A DNA stretch of 64,000 bases from Rhodococcoides corynebacterioides NBRC 14404 (lineage in GTDB: Bacteria; Actinomycetota; Actinomycetes; Mycobacteriales; Mycobacteriaceae). The translations under genes and the position numbers were made by a program. Where the stretch lies: the NCBI RefSeq assembly GCF_001894765.1, contig NZ_BCWV01000003.1, forward strand, positions 62,001-126,000, read 5' to 3'. Every line of letters begins with the position of its first letter. Position 1 is the stretch's first letter. Under the pieces are notes generated by a model. That model saw nothing but the letters and a program-made list of their open reading frames with translations. It ran no database searches and was not told the origin of the DNA. Positions 57,276 to 64,000 of the stretch are shown in pieces.

Positions 57276-57565
57276 GTCAGCGCCAGCCGGGTCGCGGCGA
57301 CGGTGTCCTCGTGCGCGTAGCCCGCGGCGGCGGTCTCGAGCGCGCGGGCCTGCTCACCGAGCGCGGCGACGACGCGTCGACCGCCCGCGTCCACCCGATC
57401 CCACCCTGCGGCGAACGCCGCCGCGGCGGCGCCGTGCCACCCGGCCGTCCCGGACCGGACGATCGCGGCCACGTCCGCGAGTTCCGACCCCAGCAGGTCC
57501 GCCGCGCTCGCGATTGCCCTGCTGGTGGCCCGAACGCCCTCCACCTCGACGTCGATGCGTTCCAT
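57272..57565 (-). CDS. WXG100-family protein
   Basis: 97 residues with W43-H-G45 at the same place as its partner. First gene of the four-gene toxin operon. A purine-rich stretch precedes ATG 57565. Confidence 0.82.
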   Translation of the reverse strand: MERIDVEVEGVRATSRAIASAADLLGSELADVAAIVRSGTAGWHGAAAAAFAAGWDRVDAGGRRVVAALGEQARALETAAAGYAHEDTVAATRLALT

Positions 57566-57640
57566 CTCGCTCCCCCCGGTCGATGTTGCTGTCCGCTGGG
57601 TTGGACGACGGCGCCGGTCGAACGGTTCCGTTCACGTTGA

Positions 57641-57680
57641 AGCGGGGCGAGCACATCGGGTGGGATGTGCTCGCCCCGCT
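57641..57680 (-). terminator. hairpin terminator between csbD-like gene and toxin operon
   Basis: A perfect 16-bp stem (57641-57656 with 57665-57680) and an 8-nt loop in the 201-bp gap, downstream of the leftward CsbD/LEA-like gene. A second, less perfect hairpin follows around 57695-57755. They insulate the toxin operon from read-through. Confidence 0.65.
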
Positions 57681-57766
57681 CCTCGTACGGTGCTCTCTCG
57701 GCGACCCGACGCGGCCCCCTCGCCCTCGCGGTTCCCGCGTCGGTCGTCGTGTCGAGAGGAGGATGG

Positions 57767-58477
57767 TCAGCGCTTGCGCGCCTGCTTCACCGTCTCGGCC
57801 AGATCGTGGCCGAAGCCCTGTGCGTTCTTGCGCGCCTTCTTCAGACGACGCTCGGCGACCCGGCGCGGGTCGTTGCGTCGGCGACGAACCACGACGAGCG
57901 CGACGACCGCGCCCACGACGGCGGCGATGACCGGGGCGCTGACCGCGCCGGCCTTGGCGACGTCCTTGGCATCGGCGTCGAAGTTCTTCACCGCGCCGGC
58001 GACCTCGTCGGCCGCGTGCTTGGCCTTGCCCGCTACCTGCGACGCCGCGTCCTGGGCGGTGTCGGCAGCCTTCTTGACGGCGTCGGGAGCGTCGGACTGC
58101 TTGACCTTGTCGGCGGCGTCGGAGACGGTCTTCTCCGCCTTGTCCGCGGCGTCCGAGGCCGTGTCCTTGGCCTTGTCCGCGGCGTCGGATGCCTTGTCCT
58201 GCGCCGCGTTCGCGGCCTGGTCGACCTTCTTCTCGGCCTTGTCCGCGACGTCGCCCGCCTTGTCGGCGAGGTCCTCGGCCTTGTCCTGTGCGGCGCCGGC
58301 CGCGTCCTTCGCGGCGTCGCCGGCCTTCTGTGCGGCCTGCTTGCCGTCGGCCTTGCTCTGCTGCGCCGCACCCTCGGTGCGCAGGCTGTCGTCGCCGGTG
58401 GCCTCGCCGACCTTCTTCTTCGCGGCGCCCGCGGCCTCCTCGGCCTTGCTCTGTGCCTTGTCGACGAAATCAGCCAT
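57767..58477 (-). CDS. CsbD-like, LEA-like repetitive protein with C-terminal membrane anchor
   Basis: 236 residues. The start resembles CsbD stress proteins (KAQSKAEEAAGAAKKKVGEA, TGDDSLRTEGAAQQSK). The middle is a low-complexity amphipathic repeat of DKAxDxADKA type, as in LEA and apolipoprotein-like proteins. A membrane span follows (APVIAAVVGAVVALVVV) and a basic tail. It may protect the envelope under stress; this is inferred. AAAGGAGCG precedes ATG 58477, a strong ribosome-binding site. Confidence 0.75.
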   Translation of the reverse strand: MADFVDKAQSKAEEAAGAAKKKVGEATGDDSLRTEGAAQQSKADGKQAAQKAGDAAKDAAGAAQDKAEDLADKAGDVADKAEKKVDQAANAAQDKASDAADKAKDTASDAADKAEKTVSDAADKVKQSDAPDAVKKAADTAQDAASQVAGKAKHAADEVAGAVKNFDADAKDVAKAGAVSAPVIAAVVGAVVALVVVRRRRNDPRRVAERRLKKARKNAQGFGHDLAETVKQARKR

Positions 58478-58651
58478 GGTTCGCTCCTTTCGGCGCCGCC
58501 CGGTCCGGGCGCGCTCGGTGTCTGAGGTCAGTCGTACGAAGAACGCGGAAGCGCACGCCGTCGTCACATGATCTACGTCACACCCGTGCCGGTGCGCAGG
58601 GGGTCTCCACCGGTCCGTCGGCGTCGCCGGCTGCCCGTAAGGTCGTCACCC

Positions 58652-59752
58652 ATGGGTGCACAGCGACCGTTGTCCCGCGGGCAGAAGCGCGCCGCCAAGT
58701 CCGCCGCCCGCCGTCGCAAACGCGGCGGCGCGCCGACACCGTCGACCATCGACAAGGCGCTCGGGCGGTTCTCCGACTGGCTCGACCAGGCCGAGGAGCC
58801 GGACACGGATCCGCGGGCCACCGTGCGGGTGATCGAGTCCCTGCTTCGCGAGTTGGACCGGGTGCGGCCGCAGTTCTCGGCGACGGGGTGGGTTCCGGAC
58901 GACGCCCACCTGGTGCTCGACGCCGCGGAATCGGTGCTGGCGCAGGACACGGACGAGGCCGACGACGCCGCACTGCACCTGGTGTTCTCGGCGCTCACCT
59001 ATCTGGCGTTCCTCGACGAGTCCGACCTCTGGAGCGGCACCGACGCCGACTTCGAGCACTGTATGGACGACCTGACGTCCTTCGTCGACTCCATGCCCGA
59101 CACCCTCACCGCCGACGACGTGGAACTACCGGACGTGCCGGCCGAGGAGGAAGCGGCGGCCCTGGCGGACCTGCCGATGATCCCGCGGTGGGATGCGCTG
59201 ATCGAGTGGTCTCGCAGCGGCGACGCCGTCAACGCGGCGACGGTGGGCGCGGCCCTGCGGGTGACCGTGCCGACCTCGACGTTCCAGGGGCCCGCGGACG
59301 TTCCCGAGATCGCCGACCTCTGGTCCGGGGCTCTGCTCGGCGGCCTGGTCACGGCCGTGAACGGCGTGGCCGCCCCGGGACCGCAGGCCGACGCGTTCAC
59401 CGCGCGCGACGTGCCGGCGTTGCGGGCCGCCGTGGCGGGGTACGTGAGCTCGACTCTCTCCGCCGGCTCGGAGGTGGACGTCTCGGCGTCCGTCGCCGCG
59501 TCGTTCGTGGCCCAGACCGTGCTGGCGGCCATGACACCGGATCCGCCGGAGGGCAACCTCGACGAGGACTACGGCAGTCTCGAGGGCGAGGACCGCCGGA
59601 CCGCCGAACTGGTGACCGCGCACCTGAAGTCCCTCGTCGACGACGGCCTGCTGGTCGACGGCGAGGTGGTGCTGGTGCCGCCGCAGCTGCAACACGCCGT
59701 GCGTGACGGGGTGGCGGAGGCCGACGTGTTCGGCAATCGCGATCTCGACTGA
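58652..59752 (+). CDS. protein of unknown function
   Basis: 366 residues. Begins with a basic, disordered stretch (SRGQKRAAKSAARRRKRGG), then an acidic helical body with no recognised motif. No signal peptide or membrane span. ATG 58652 is preceded by AAGG. It is divergent from the CsbD/LEA-like gene and ends before a hairpin terminator. Not recognised as any family. Confidence 0.7.
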   Translation: MGAQRPLSRGQKRAAKSAARRRKRGGAPTPSTIDKALGRFSDWLDQAEEPDTDPRATVRVIESLLRELDRVRPQFSATGWVPDDAHLVLDAAESVLAQDTDEADDAALHLVFSALTYLAFLDESDLWSGTDADFEHCMDDLTSFVDSMPDTLTADDVELPDVPAEEEAAALADLPMIPRWDALIEWSRSGDAVNAATVGAALRVTVPTSTFQGPADVPEIADLWSGALLGGLVTAVNGVAAPGPQADAFTARDVPALRAAVAGYVSSTLSAGSEVDVSASVAASFVAQTVLAAMTPDPPEGNLDEDYGSLEGEDRRTAELVTAHLKSLVDDGLLVDGEVVLVPPQLQHAVRDGVAEADVFGNRDLD

Positions 59753-59762
59753 GCTCGCCCGA

Positions 59763-59788
59763 CCGGGCCGCCGAGTGCGGCGGCCCGG
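59763..59788 (+). terminator. hairpin terminator
   Basis: 10-bp stem CCGGGCCGCC (59763-59772) with GGCGGCCCGG (59779-59788), 10 bp after the stop of the unknown rightward gene. Its left arm sequence occurs again at 59799-59808, at the start of a tandem repeat. Confidence 0.6.
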
Positions 59789-59804
59789 CGTCGAGACACC
59801 GGGC

Positions 59805-59868
59805 CGCCACCACCTCAGCCCGCCACCACCTCAGCCCGCCACCACCTCAGCCCGCCACCACCTCAGCC
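59805..59868. repeat. 16-bp tandem repeat, four perfect copies
   Basis: Unit CGCCACCACCTCAGCC repeated four times without a mismatch. The last copy spans the stop codon of the ABC substrate-binding protein gene (stop 59863-59865). Each unit carries the same stop triplet, so unit gain or loss after the gene would not change the protein. Confidence 0.9.
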
Positions 59869-61221
59869 CGCCGGCGGCGTGTCCGGAATCCCGCTCTCCG
59901 GCGGCGTCGCCCGCTCGCCGGTGTACTCCTCGACCGGGGCATCACCGATGTCGGTCACGAGCACCGGCGTCAGGTTCTCCGGCACACCGTTCCGGATGCG
60001 GTAGACGTTGGCCCCGGAGATGCCGAGATGGCTCTCGGGCGAATAGCGGAAGGGCGCGAGCTGCGGCCCCTCGAACGACTTGCCGTCCGATTGCAGTGCG
60101 CTGACGATCGATTCGCGGGTCGGGTTCTCCCCGGCGGCCTGCAACGCCTGCACGAACGCGTAGGCGTGACTCATGCCGTAGATGCGGTAGTTCGTCAGCG
60201 GCTCGTCCGTTCCGTTCTGCTCCCACACGCGCTGCCAGAGCTGGGTCCAGGGACTCTCCGCGTCGTCGGTGCCGTCGATGTACTGCAGCGAGAGAATGTT
60301 CTCCAGCGACGACGCGCCGTCGGTCACCGCTCCCTGCGAGAAGCGGCCCAGCAGGGAGCCGACGAGATCGACGTCGGACCCGATCGAGGAGTAGAACCAC
60401 TCCGGCGTGTAGTTCAGACGACGCGAGACCAGCTGGCTCAGCGCCGTGTACGACGGCACGTTGAACCCGAGCACCAGGTCTGCACCGGATGCCTGCAATT
60501 GGGCGATCTGCGGTGCGACGTCGGTGTTACCGGACGTGTAGCGCGCGACGCCGACGATCCGGTCTCCGAGGTACTGGCGAACGGCCTCCTCGCTGTCGCG
60601 GCCCAGATCGTCGTCCTGGAGGAAGAGACCGACCTTCGCGTCGGGGCGGTTCTCGAGGACCCAGTCCCCGATGATCTTGCCCTCGACCTGGTAGTCCGGC
60701 TGCCATCCGAAGGTGTTGGGGTACTTCTCCGGATCGTTGCCCCACATGATCGCGCCCGACGAGGCGAAGAGGTCCGGCACGCCCTCCTCGTTGAGGAAGT
60801 CGATCACCGCGCTGTGCGTCGCCGTGCCGAGTCCACCCACCATCGCGAACACCTCGTCCTGGAGGACGAGTTCGTTGACCACCTGCGTCGTCGTGGTCGG
60901 GTCGTAGGAATCGTCACGCACCACGTACTCGATCTGCCGACCGTTCACCCCGCCGGCGGCGTTGACGAAGTCGAAGTACGCCTTGGCGCCGGTGGGGATC
61001 TCGCTGTAGCCCGGTGCCGCCACGCCGGTCAGCGGATAGTGGGCGCCGATCTTGACCGTCGTGTCGGTGATCCCGACGGTGGACCCTTCCGACGAGGTCT
61101 CGCCCTCCTCGCGGCCGCCGGCGCCGCAGGACACGGCCATCAGTGCGGCCGCCGCGAGTGCCGTGGACCGCAGGGCCCAGCGCCGCGGACCCGTTCTCCT
61201 CGGTTGCTTCTCGTGTGTCAT
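59863..61221 (-). CDS. branched-chain-type ABC importer substrate-binding lipoprotein
   Basis: 452 residues. Lipoprotein signal with lipobox VSC (AALMAVSCGAG). Type I binding fold: VKIGAHYPLTGVAAPGYSE, FDFVNAAGGVNGRQIEYVVR, FAMVGGLGTATHSAVIDF, VGLFLQDDDLGRDSEEAVRQ. ATG 61221 overlaps the livM stop by 4 nt. It is the last gene of the right-hand importer operon; the ligand is unknown. The C-terminus PPESGIPDTPPAG is Pro-rich. Confidence 0.9.
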   Translation of the reverse strand: MTHEKQPRRTGPRRWALRSTALAAAALMAVSCGAGGREEGETSSEGSTVGITDTTVKIGAHYPLTGVAAPGYSEIPTGAKAYFDFVNAAGGVNGRQIEYVVRDDSYDPTTTTQVVNELVLQDEVFAMVGGLGTATHSAVIDFLNEEGVPDLFASSGAIMWGNDPEKYPNTFGWQPDYQVEGKIIGDWVLENRPDAKVGLFLQDDDLGRDSEEAVRQYLGDRIVGVARYTSGNTDVAPQIAQLQASGADLVLGFNVPSYTALSQLVSRRLNYTPEWFYSSIGSDVDLVGSLLGRFSQGAVTDGASSLENILSLQYIDGTDDAESPWTQLWQRVWEQNGTDEPLTNYRIYGMSHAYAFVQALQAAGENPTRESIVSALQSDGKSFEGPQLAPFRYSPESHLGISGANVYRIRNGVPENLTPVLVTDIGDAPVEEYTGERATPPESGIPDTPPAG

Positions 61222-62375
61222 CGCGTCCCTTCCTTCTCGGGGTCGTTCGGGTCGTGCGGGTCGGGGCCGGTCCGCGTGGCTCTGCTCAGCCGGTAGCGCA
61301 GGTAGCGCGTCCGCACGGTGCCGACCAGCCCGAGCGGAGCGAACAGGATCACCAGGACGGTGAAGATGCCCGTCACCAGGGGCGCCAGTTCGGCCGCCTG
61401 CAAGCTGGTCAGTCCACCGTCGAGGCCGAGGTTGGTGACCACGGGCGGGATGTACGTCAACAGCGCCGCGCCGAGCAGCGCACCGCTGAGGGTGCCCAGC
61501 CCGCCGATGACCACCGCCGAGAGCAACGTCAGCGACAGCACCAGCGTGAACCCACTGGGCGCGGCGATCCTCGACGCCATGGCCATCACCGCCCCGGCCG
61601 CACCGGCGCACGCGGCACTGACGACGAACGCCAGAATCCTGCTGCGCGCCAGGTCGATTCCCGCGATCTCCGCCGCGACGTCGTCGTCACGCACCGCGCG
61701 CCACTGGCGCCCGACGCGGCCGACCGAGAGGTTGGCGAGGACGACGAACACGACGACGAGCAGGAACCACGACACGTAGGCGACGAACTTGGTGGAGGTG
61801 AGCTCGTTCCCGGTGACGAAGTACGCGATGTCGTCGAGCGCGCGCGGCACGTCCGGGGACGGCACGATCAGTCCCTGTTCCCCGCCGAGGTACTCCGAGA
61901 AGTACAGCGCGAGGCCGGGAACGGCCACCGCCAGGGCGAGAGTCGCGCCGGCGAGGTACGGCCCGTGCAGCCGGGCCGCGGCCAGACCGACGACGACGCC
62001 GACCACCCCGGCCGTGACGGTCGCCGCCAGCAGCACCAGGGGAACGGACCATCCGGATGCGTTCGCGCGCAACATCAGTGCGGCGGTGTAGGCGCCGATG
62101 GCCATGAACGCCCCGTGGCCCAGGGACAACTGCCCGTTGAGCCCGGTGAGCACGGTCAGCCCGCCGGCCGCCACCGCCAGGTAGGCGACGGACGTGAGTT
62201 GGCTCTGGCGGAAGGTGCTCACGCTCTCGAGCACGAGGACGATCACGACGACGGCCAGCAGGGCCCCGAGCAGGTGCCGGCGCACCGGGGTGGCGACGAG
62301 GCGACCGAGGCGACCGAGGCGTCCGGTCTCCGCCGTCGAGGACGACGACGGGCGGGATCGGGTGGGTGCGCTCAT
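61218..62375 (-). CDS. livM: branched-chain-type ABC importer permease, LivM-like
   Basis: 385 residues, about nine spans. LivM marks are GLNGQLSLGHGAFMAIGAYTAA, WRAVRDDDVAAEIAGID and VVIGGLGTLSGALLGAA. Both ends have extra polar, charged residues. Divergent in sequence from the LivM at 43.5 kb, so the two importers are separate systems. Confidence 0.92.
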   Translation of the reverse strand: MSAPTRSRPSSSSTAETGRLGRLGRLVATPVRRHLLGALLAVVVIVLVLESVSTFRQSQLTSVAYLAVAAGGLTVLTGLNGQLSLGHGAFMAIGAYTAALMLRANASGWSVPLVLLAATVTAGVVGVVVGLAAARLHGPYLAGATLALAVAVPGLALYFSEYLGGEQGLIVPSPDVPRALDDIAYFVTGNELTSTKFVAYVSWFLLVVVFVVLANLSVGRVGRQWRAVRDDDVAAEIAGIDLARSRILAFVVSAACAGAAGAVMAMASRIAAPSGFTLVLSLTLLSAVVIGGLGTLSGALLGAALLTYIPPVVTNLGLDGGLTSLQAAELAPLVTGIFTVLVILFAPLGLVGTVRTRYLRYRLSRATRTGPDPHDPNDPEKEGTR

Positions 62376-62376
62376 G

Positions 62377-63294
62377 TCAGACCCTCCTGGCCGAGGCGGC
62401 GGCGAACAATCCGTTGGGGCGCACCAGCAGAACGACGATGAGGATCACCAGGGCCGCGAACGACACCAGGTCCTGGCCGACGTACCCGCTGACCGCGGAC
62501 AGCCCGACTCCCATGAGTAGTCCCCCGACGACCGCGCCGACGGGACTGTCGAGACCTCCGAGCACGGCCGCGACGAAGCCGAACACGACCACCGAATCCA
62601 TGTAACCGGGGTGGACCAGCGACCCGCCCGCGATGAGCAGGCCGGCCACCGATCCCACGGCCGCGGCCAGGGCCCAGCCGAGGGTCAGCATGCGACCCAC
62701 CCGCACCCCGAGCAGACGCGACACCTCCTGACTGAAAGCACTGGCGCGCATGGTCAGGCCGAGGTCGGTGAAGCGGAACAGGGCCACCAACGCGGCGAGC
62801 ACCACCAGGACCGCGACGACGGTGTAGACGTCGTTCCCCGTCAGCGCGACGTCGACGGACCCGATGCGTTGTCCGTCGAGCCCGAACGGCGCCGGGAACG
62901 AACGGAACTGGTTGCCGAAGACCAACGCCGCCACGGCGTGGATCACGATGAACAACCCGAGGGTGAGGATCACCGGATTGATGTGCGACGCACTGTCGAC
63001 GTACCGAATGATCAGGCGCTCGACGAGTGCGCCCAGGATCAGGCCGGACAGGAGCGCCACGCCGAACCCGATCCAGTAGGAGTAGCCGGCGTCGATGACG
63101 GTCAGGGCGACGTAGGTGGTAATCATGGCCATCGGCGCCTGCGCGAAGTTGACGATGCGGGTGGACCGCCAGATGAGCACCAACGCGAGGGCGAACGCGG
63201 CGTAGATCATCCCGTTGGTGATGCCGTTGATGACGATGGTGAGGAGTTGCTGCACCGCTTGGCCTTTCGAGATCGGGAGGGCCGTCGTGGCCAT
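62377..63294 (-). CDS. livH: branched-chain-type ABC importer permease, LivH-like
   Basis: 305 residues from ATG 63294; GTG 63255 has a better-placed AAAGG and would remove 13 residues. LivH marks are GITNGMIYAAFALALVLIWR, STRIVNFAQAPMAM, MRASAFSQEVSRLLGVR and AVLGGLDSPVGAVVGG. It lies 25 nt downstream of livF and 1 nt upstream of livM. Confidence 0.9.
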   Translation of the reverse strand: MATTALPISKGQAVQQLLTIVINGITNGMIYAAFALALVLIWRSTRIVNFAQAPMAMITTYVALTVIDAGYSYWIGFGVALLSGLILGALVERLIIRYVDSASHINPVILTLGLFIVIHAVAALVFGNQFRSFPAPFGLDGQRIGSVDVALTGNDVYTVVAVLVVLAALVALFRFTDLGLTMRASAFSQEVSRLLGVRVGRMLTLGWALAAAVGSVAGLLIAGGSLVHPGYMDSVVVFGFVAAVLGGLDSPVGAVVGGLLMGVGLSAVSGYVGQDLVSFAALVILIVVLLVRPNGLFAAASARRV

Positions 63295-63319
63295 GAGGTC
63301 CGGAGTGCGCTCGCGGGGA

Positions 63320-64000
63320 TCAGAAACCGAGATAGGCGTGTCGCAGCTCCTCGTCGCCCTGCAGATCCGCGGCCGGGCCCTCGCGCACGACGCGCCCCAG
63401 CGAGAGCACGACCGCGTGCTCGGCGATGGACAGGGCACTGCGGGCGTTCTGCTCCACCAGCACCACCGTGAGCCCGTCCGCGTCGACGGCCTCGCGCAGT
63501 TGCCGGAAGATCTGGGCGACCACGCGGGGAGCCAGACCCAACGACGGCTCGTCGAGCAGCAGCACCGACGGGGTGGCCAGCAGCGCCCGCGCGATCACGA
63601 GCATCTGCCGCTCGCCGCCCGAGAGCGTGTGGGCGGTCGCCTGCCGCCGCTGCGCGAGCGGCGGAAACATCTCCCAGACGCGGCTCATGTCCATCCGTGG
63701 CCGAGAGGTGTTGCGGCCCAACAGTCCCAGGCGAAGGTTCTCCTCGACCGTGAGCTCGACGATCACGCCGCGCCCCTCGGGGACGTGGGACAGTCCGCGG
63801 CGCGACATGCGCTCCGCCCCGGCGCCGACCAGGTCGTGGTCGCCCATCGTGATGCTGCCGGAGACCGGGCTCTGCACCGCGGACACGGTGCGCAGCAGGG
63901 TGGTCTTTCCGGCGCCGTTGGCCCCGAGTACCGCCGTCACGGCGCCGGCGGGAACGGTCATCGACACCGCGTCCAACGCCGTCACCGCGCCGTACCGCAC
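63320..64000 (-). CDS. livF: branched-chain-type ABC importer ATPase, LivF-like (5-prime end off the window)
   Basis: 226 residues visible; the first codons lie beyond the right edge. Walker A GANGAGKTTLLRTVSAV, signature LSGGERQMLVIARAL, Walker B VLLLDEPSLGLAPR, H-loop-type VLVEQNARSAL. A livG partner is expected further right. First visible gene of the second importer operon. Confidence 0.92.
   Translation of the reverse strand: MRYGAVTALDAVSMTVPAGAVTAVLGANGAGKTTLLRTVSAVQSPVSGSITMGDHDLVGAGAERMSRRGLSHVPEGRGVIVELTVEENLRLGLLGRNTSRPRMDMSRVWEMFPPLAQRRQATAHTLSGGERQMLVIARALLATPSVLLLDEPSLGLAPRVVAQIFRQLREAVDADGLTVVLVEQNARSALSIAEHAVVLSLGRVVREGPAADLQGDEELRHAYLGF

Noticed and set aside
59805..59868. 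CRISPR array
   Set aside because: The repeats are directly adjacent without spacers and no cas genes are near; they are a simple tandem repeat.

Overview
The window is very GC-rich, densely packed DNA with frequent GTG starts and 1-4 nt stop/start overlaps (ATGA, GTGA). Gene content points to a mycolic-acid actinomycete, most likely Rhodococcus or a close Nocardiaceae relative: DUF3558 lipoproteins, EspC-like and WXG100 type VII secretion proteins, a DUF4185 arabinan-hydrolase-like protein, an excalibur protein and many ABC importers. No rRNA, tRNA, CRISPR array, transposase or integrase was seen.

Layout. 1-4.5 kb: a small stress/defence-like patch, with a hipBA pair convergent to a two-gene unit made of a Rad50/RloC-like ATPase and a small HEPN-like protein. 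4.6-8.4 kb: ssuCBAD sulfonate uptake and desulfonation. 8.7-9.7 kb: a secreted alpha/beta hydrolase. 9.8-16.3 kb: a seven-gene sugar operon (FrcBCA-like ABC importer, PfkB kinase, FrcK-like kinase, LacI repressor, class II aldolase) behind two overlapping LacI-type operators. 16.7-22 kb: glpFKD for glycerol, with a divergent SorC-type regulator. 22-30 kb: an ABC efflux system and a run of five signalling genes (two LuxR response regulators, two histidine kinases, one degenerate membrane kinase). 30-34 kb: kynureninase opposite a kynurenine-formamidase-like hydrolase, then an acyl-CoA dehydrogenase. 33.9-37.3 kb: a tandemly duplicated lipoprotein/EspC-like pair, a DUF4185 protein and a small membrane protein.

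37.4-52.4 kb is a large catabolic island. A nine-gene operon encodes a branched-chain-type ABC importer, an Asp/Glu/hydantoin-type racemase, an FAD dehydrogenase, a dihydropyrimidinase/dihydroorotase-like amidohydrolase and a class III CoA-transferase. Next to it are an IclR regulator with a CitE-like lyase, a cyclase-family hydrolase with an MmgE/PrpD protein, and a second MmgE/PrpD protein. Four copies of a shared GTTCCGCTnAGCG motif lie at the island's two divergent promoter regions and suggest a single IclR regulon.

52.6-64 kb: an excalibur protein, a secreted glycosidase, small proteins, a four-gene type VII polymorphic-toxin operon (two WXG100 proteins, toxin, zinc-ribbon candidate immunity protein), a CsbD/LEA-like membrane protein, an unknown protein, and a second branched-chain-type ABC importer running off the right edge.

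Most notable non-coding signal: a family of five about 75-bp imperfect palindromes centred on GGGATCCC, all intergenic (8.5, 9.7 and three at 16.4-16.65 kb). Most notable protein-level signals: the ATPase/HEPN-like pair, the type VII toxin operon, and the catabolic island with its shared operators.
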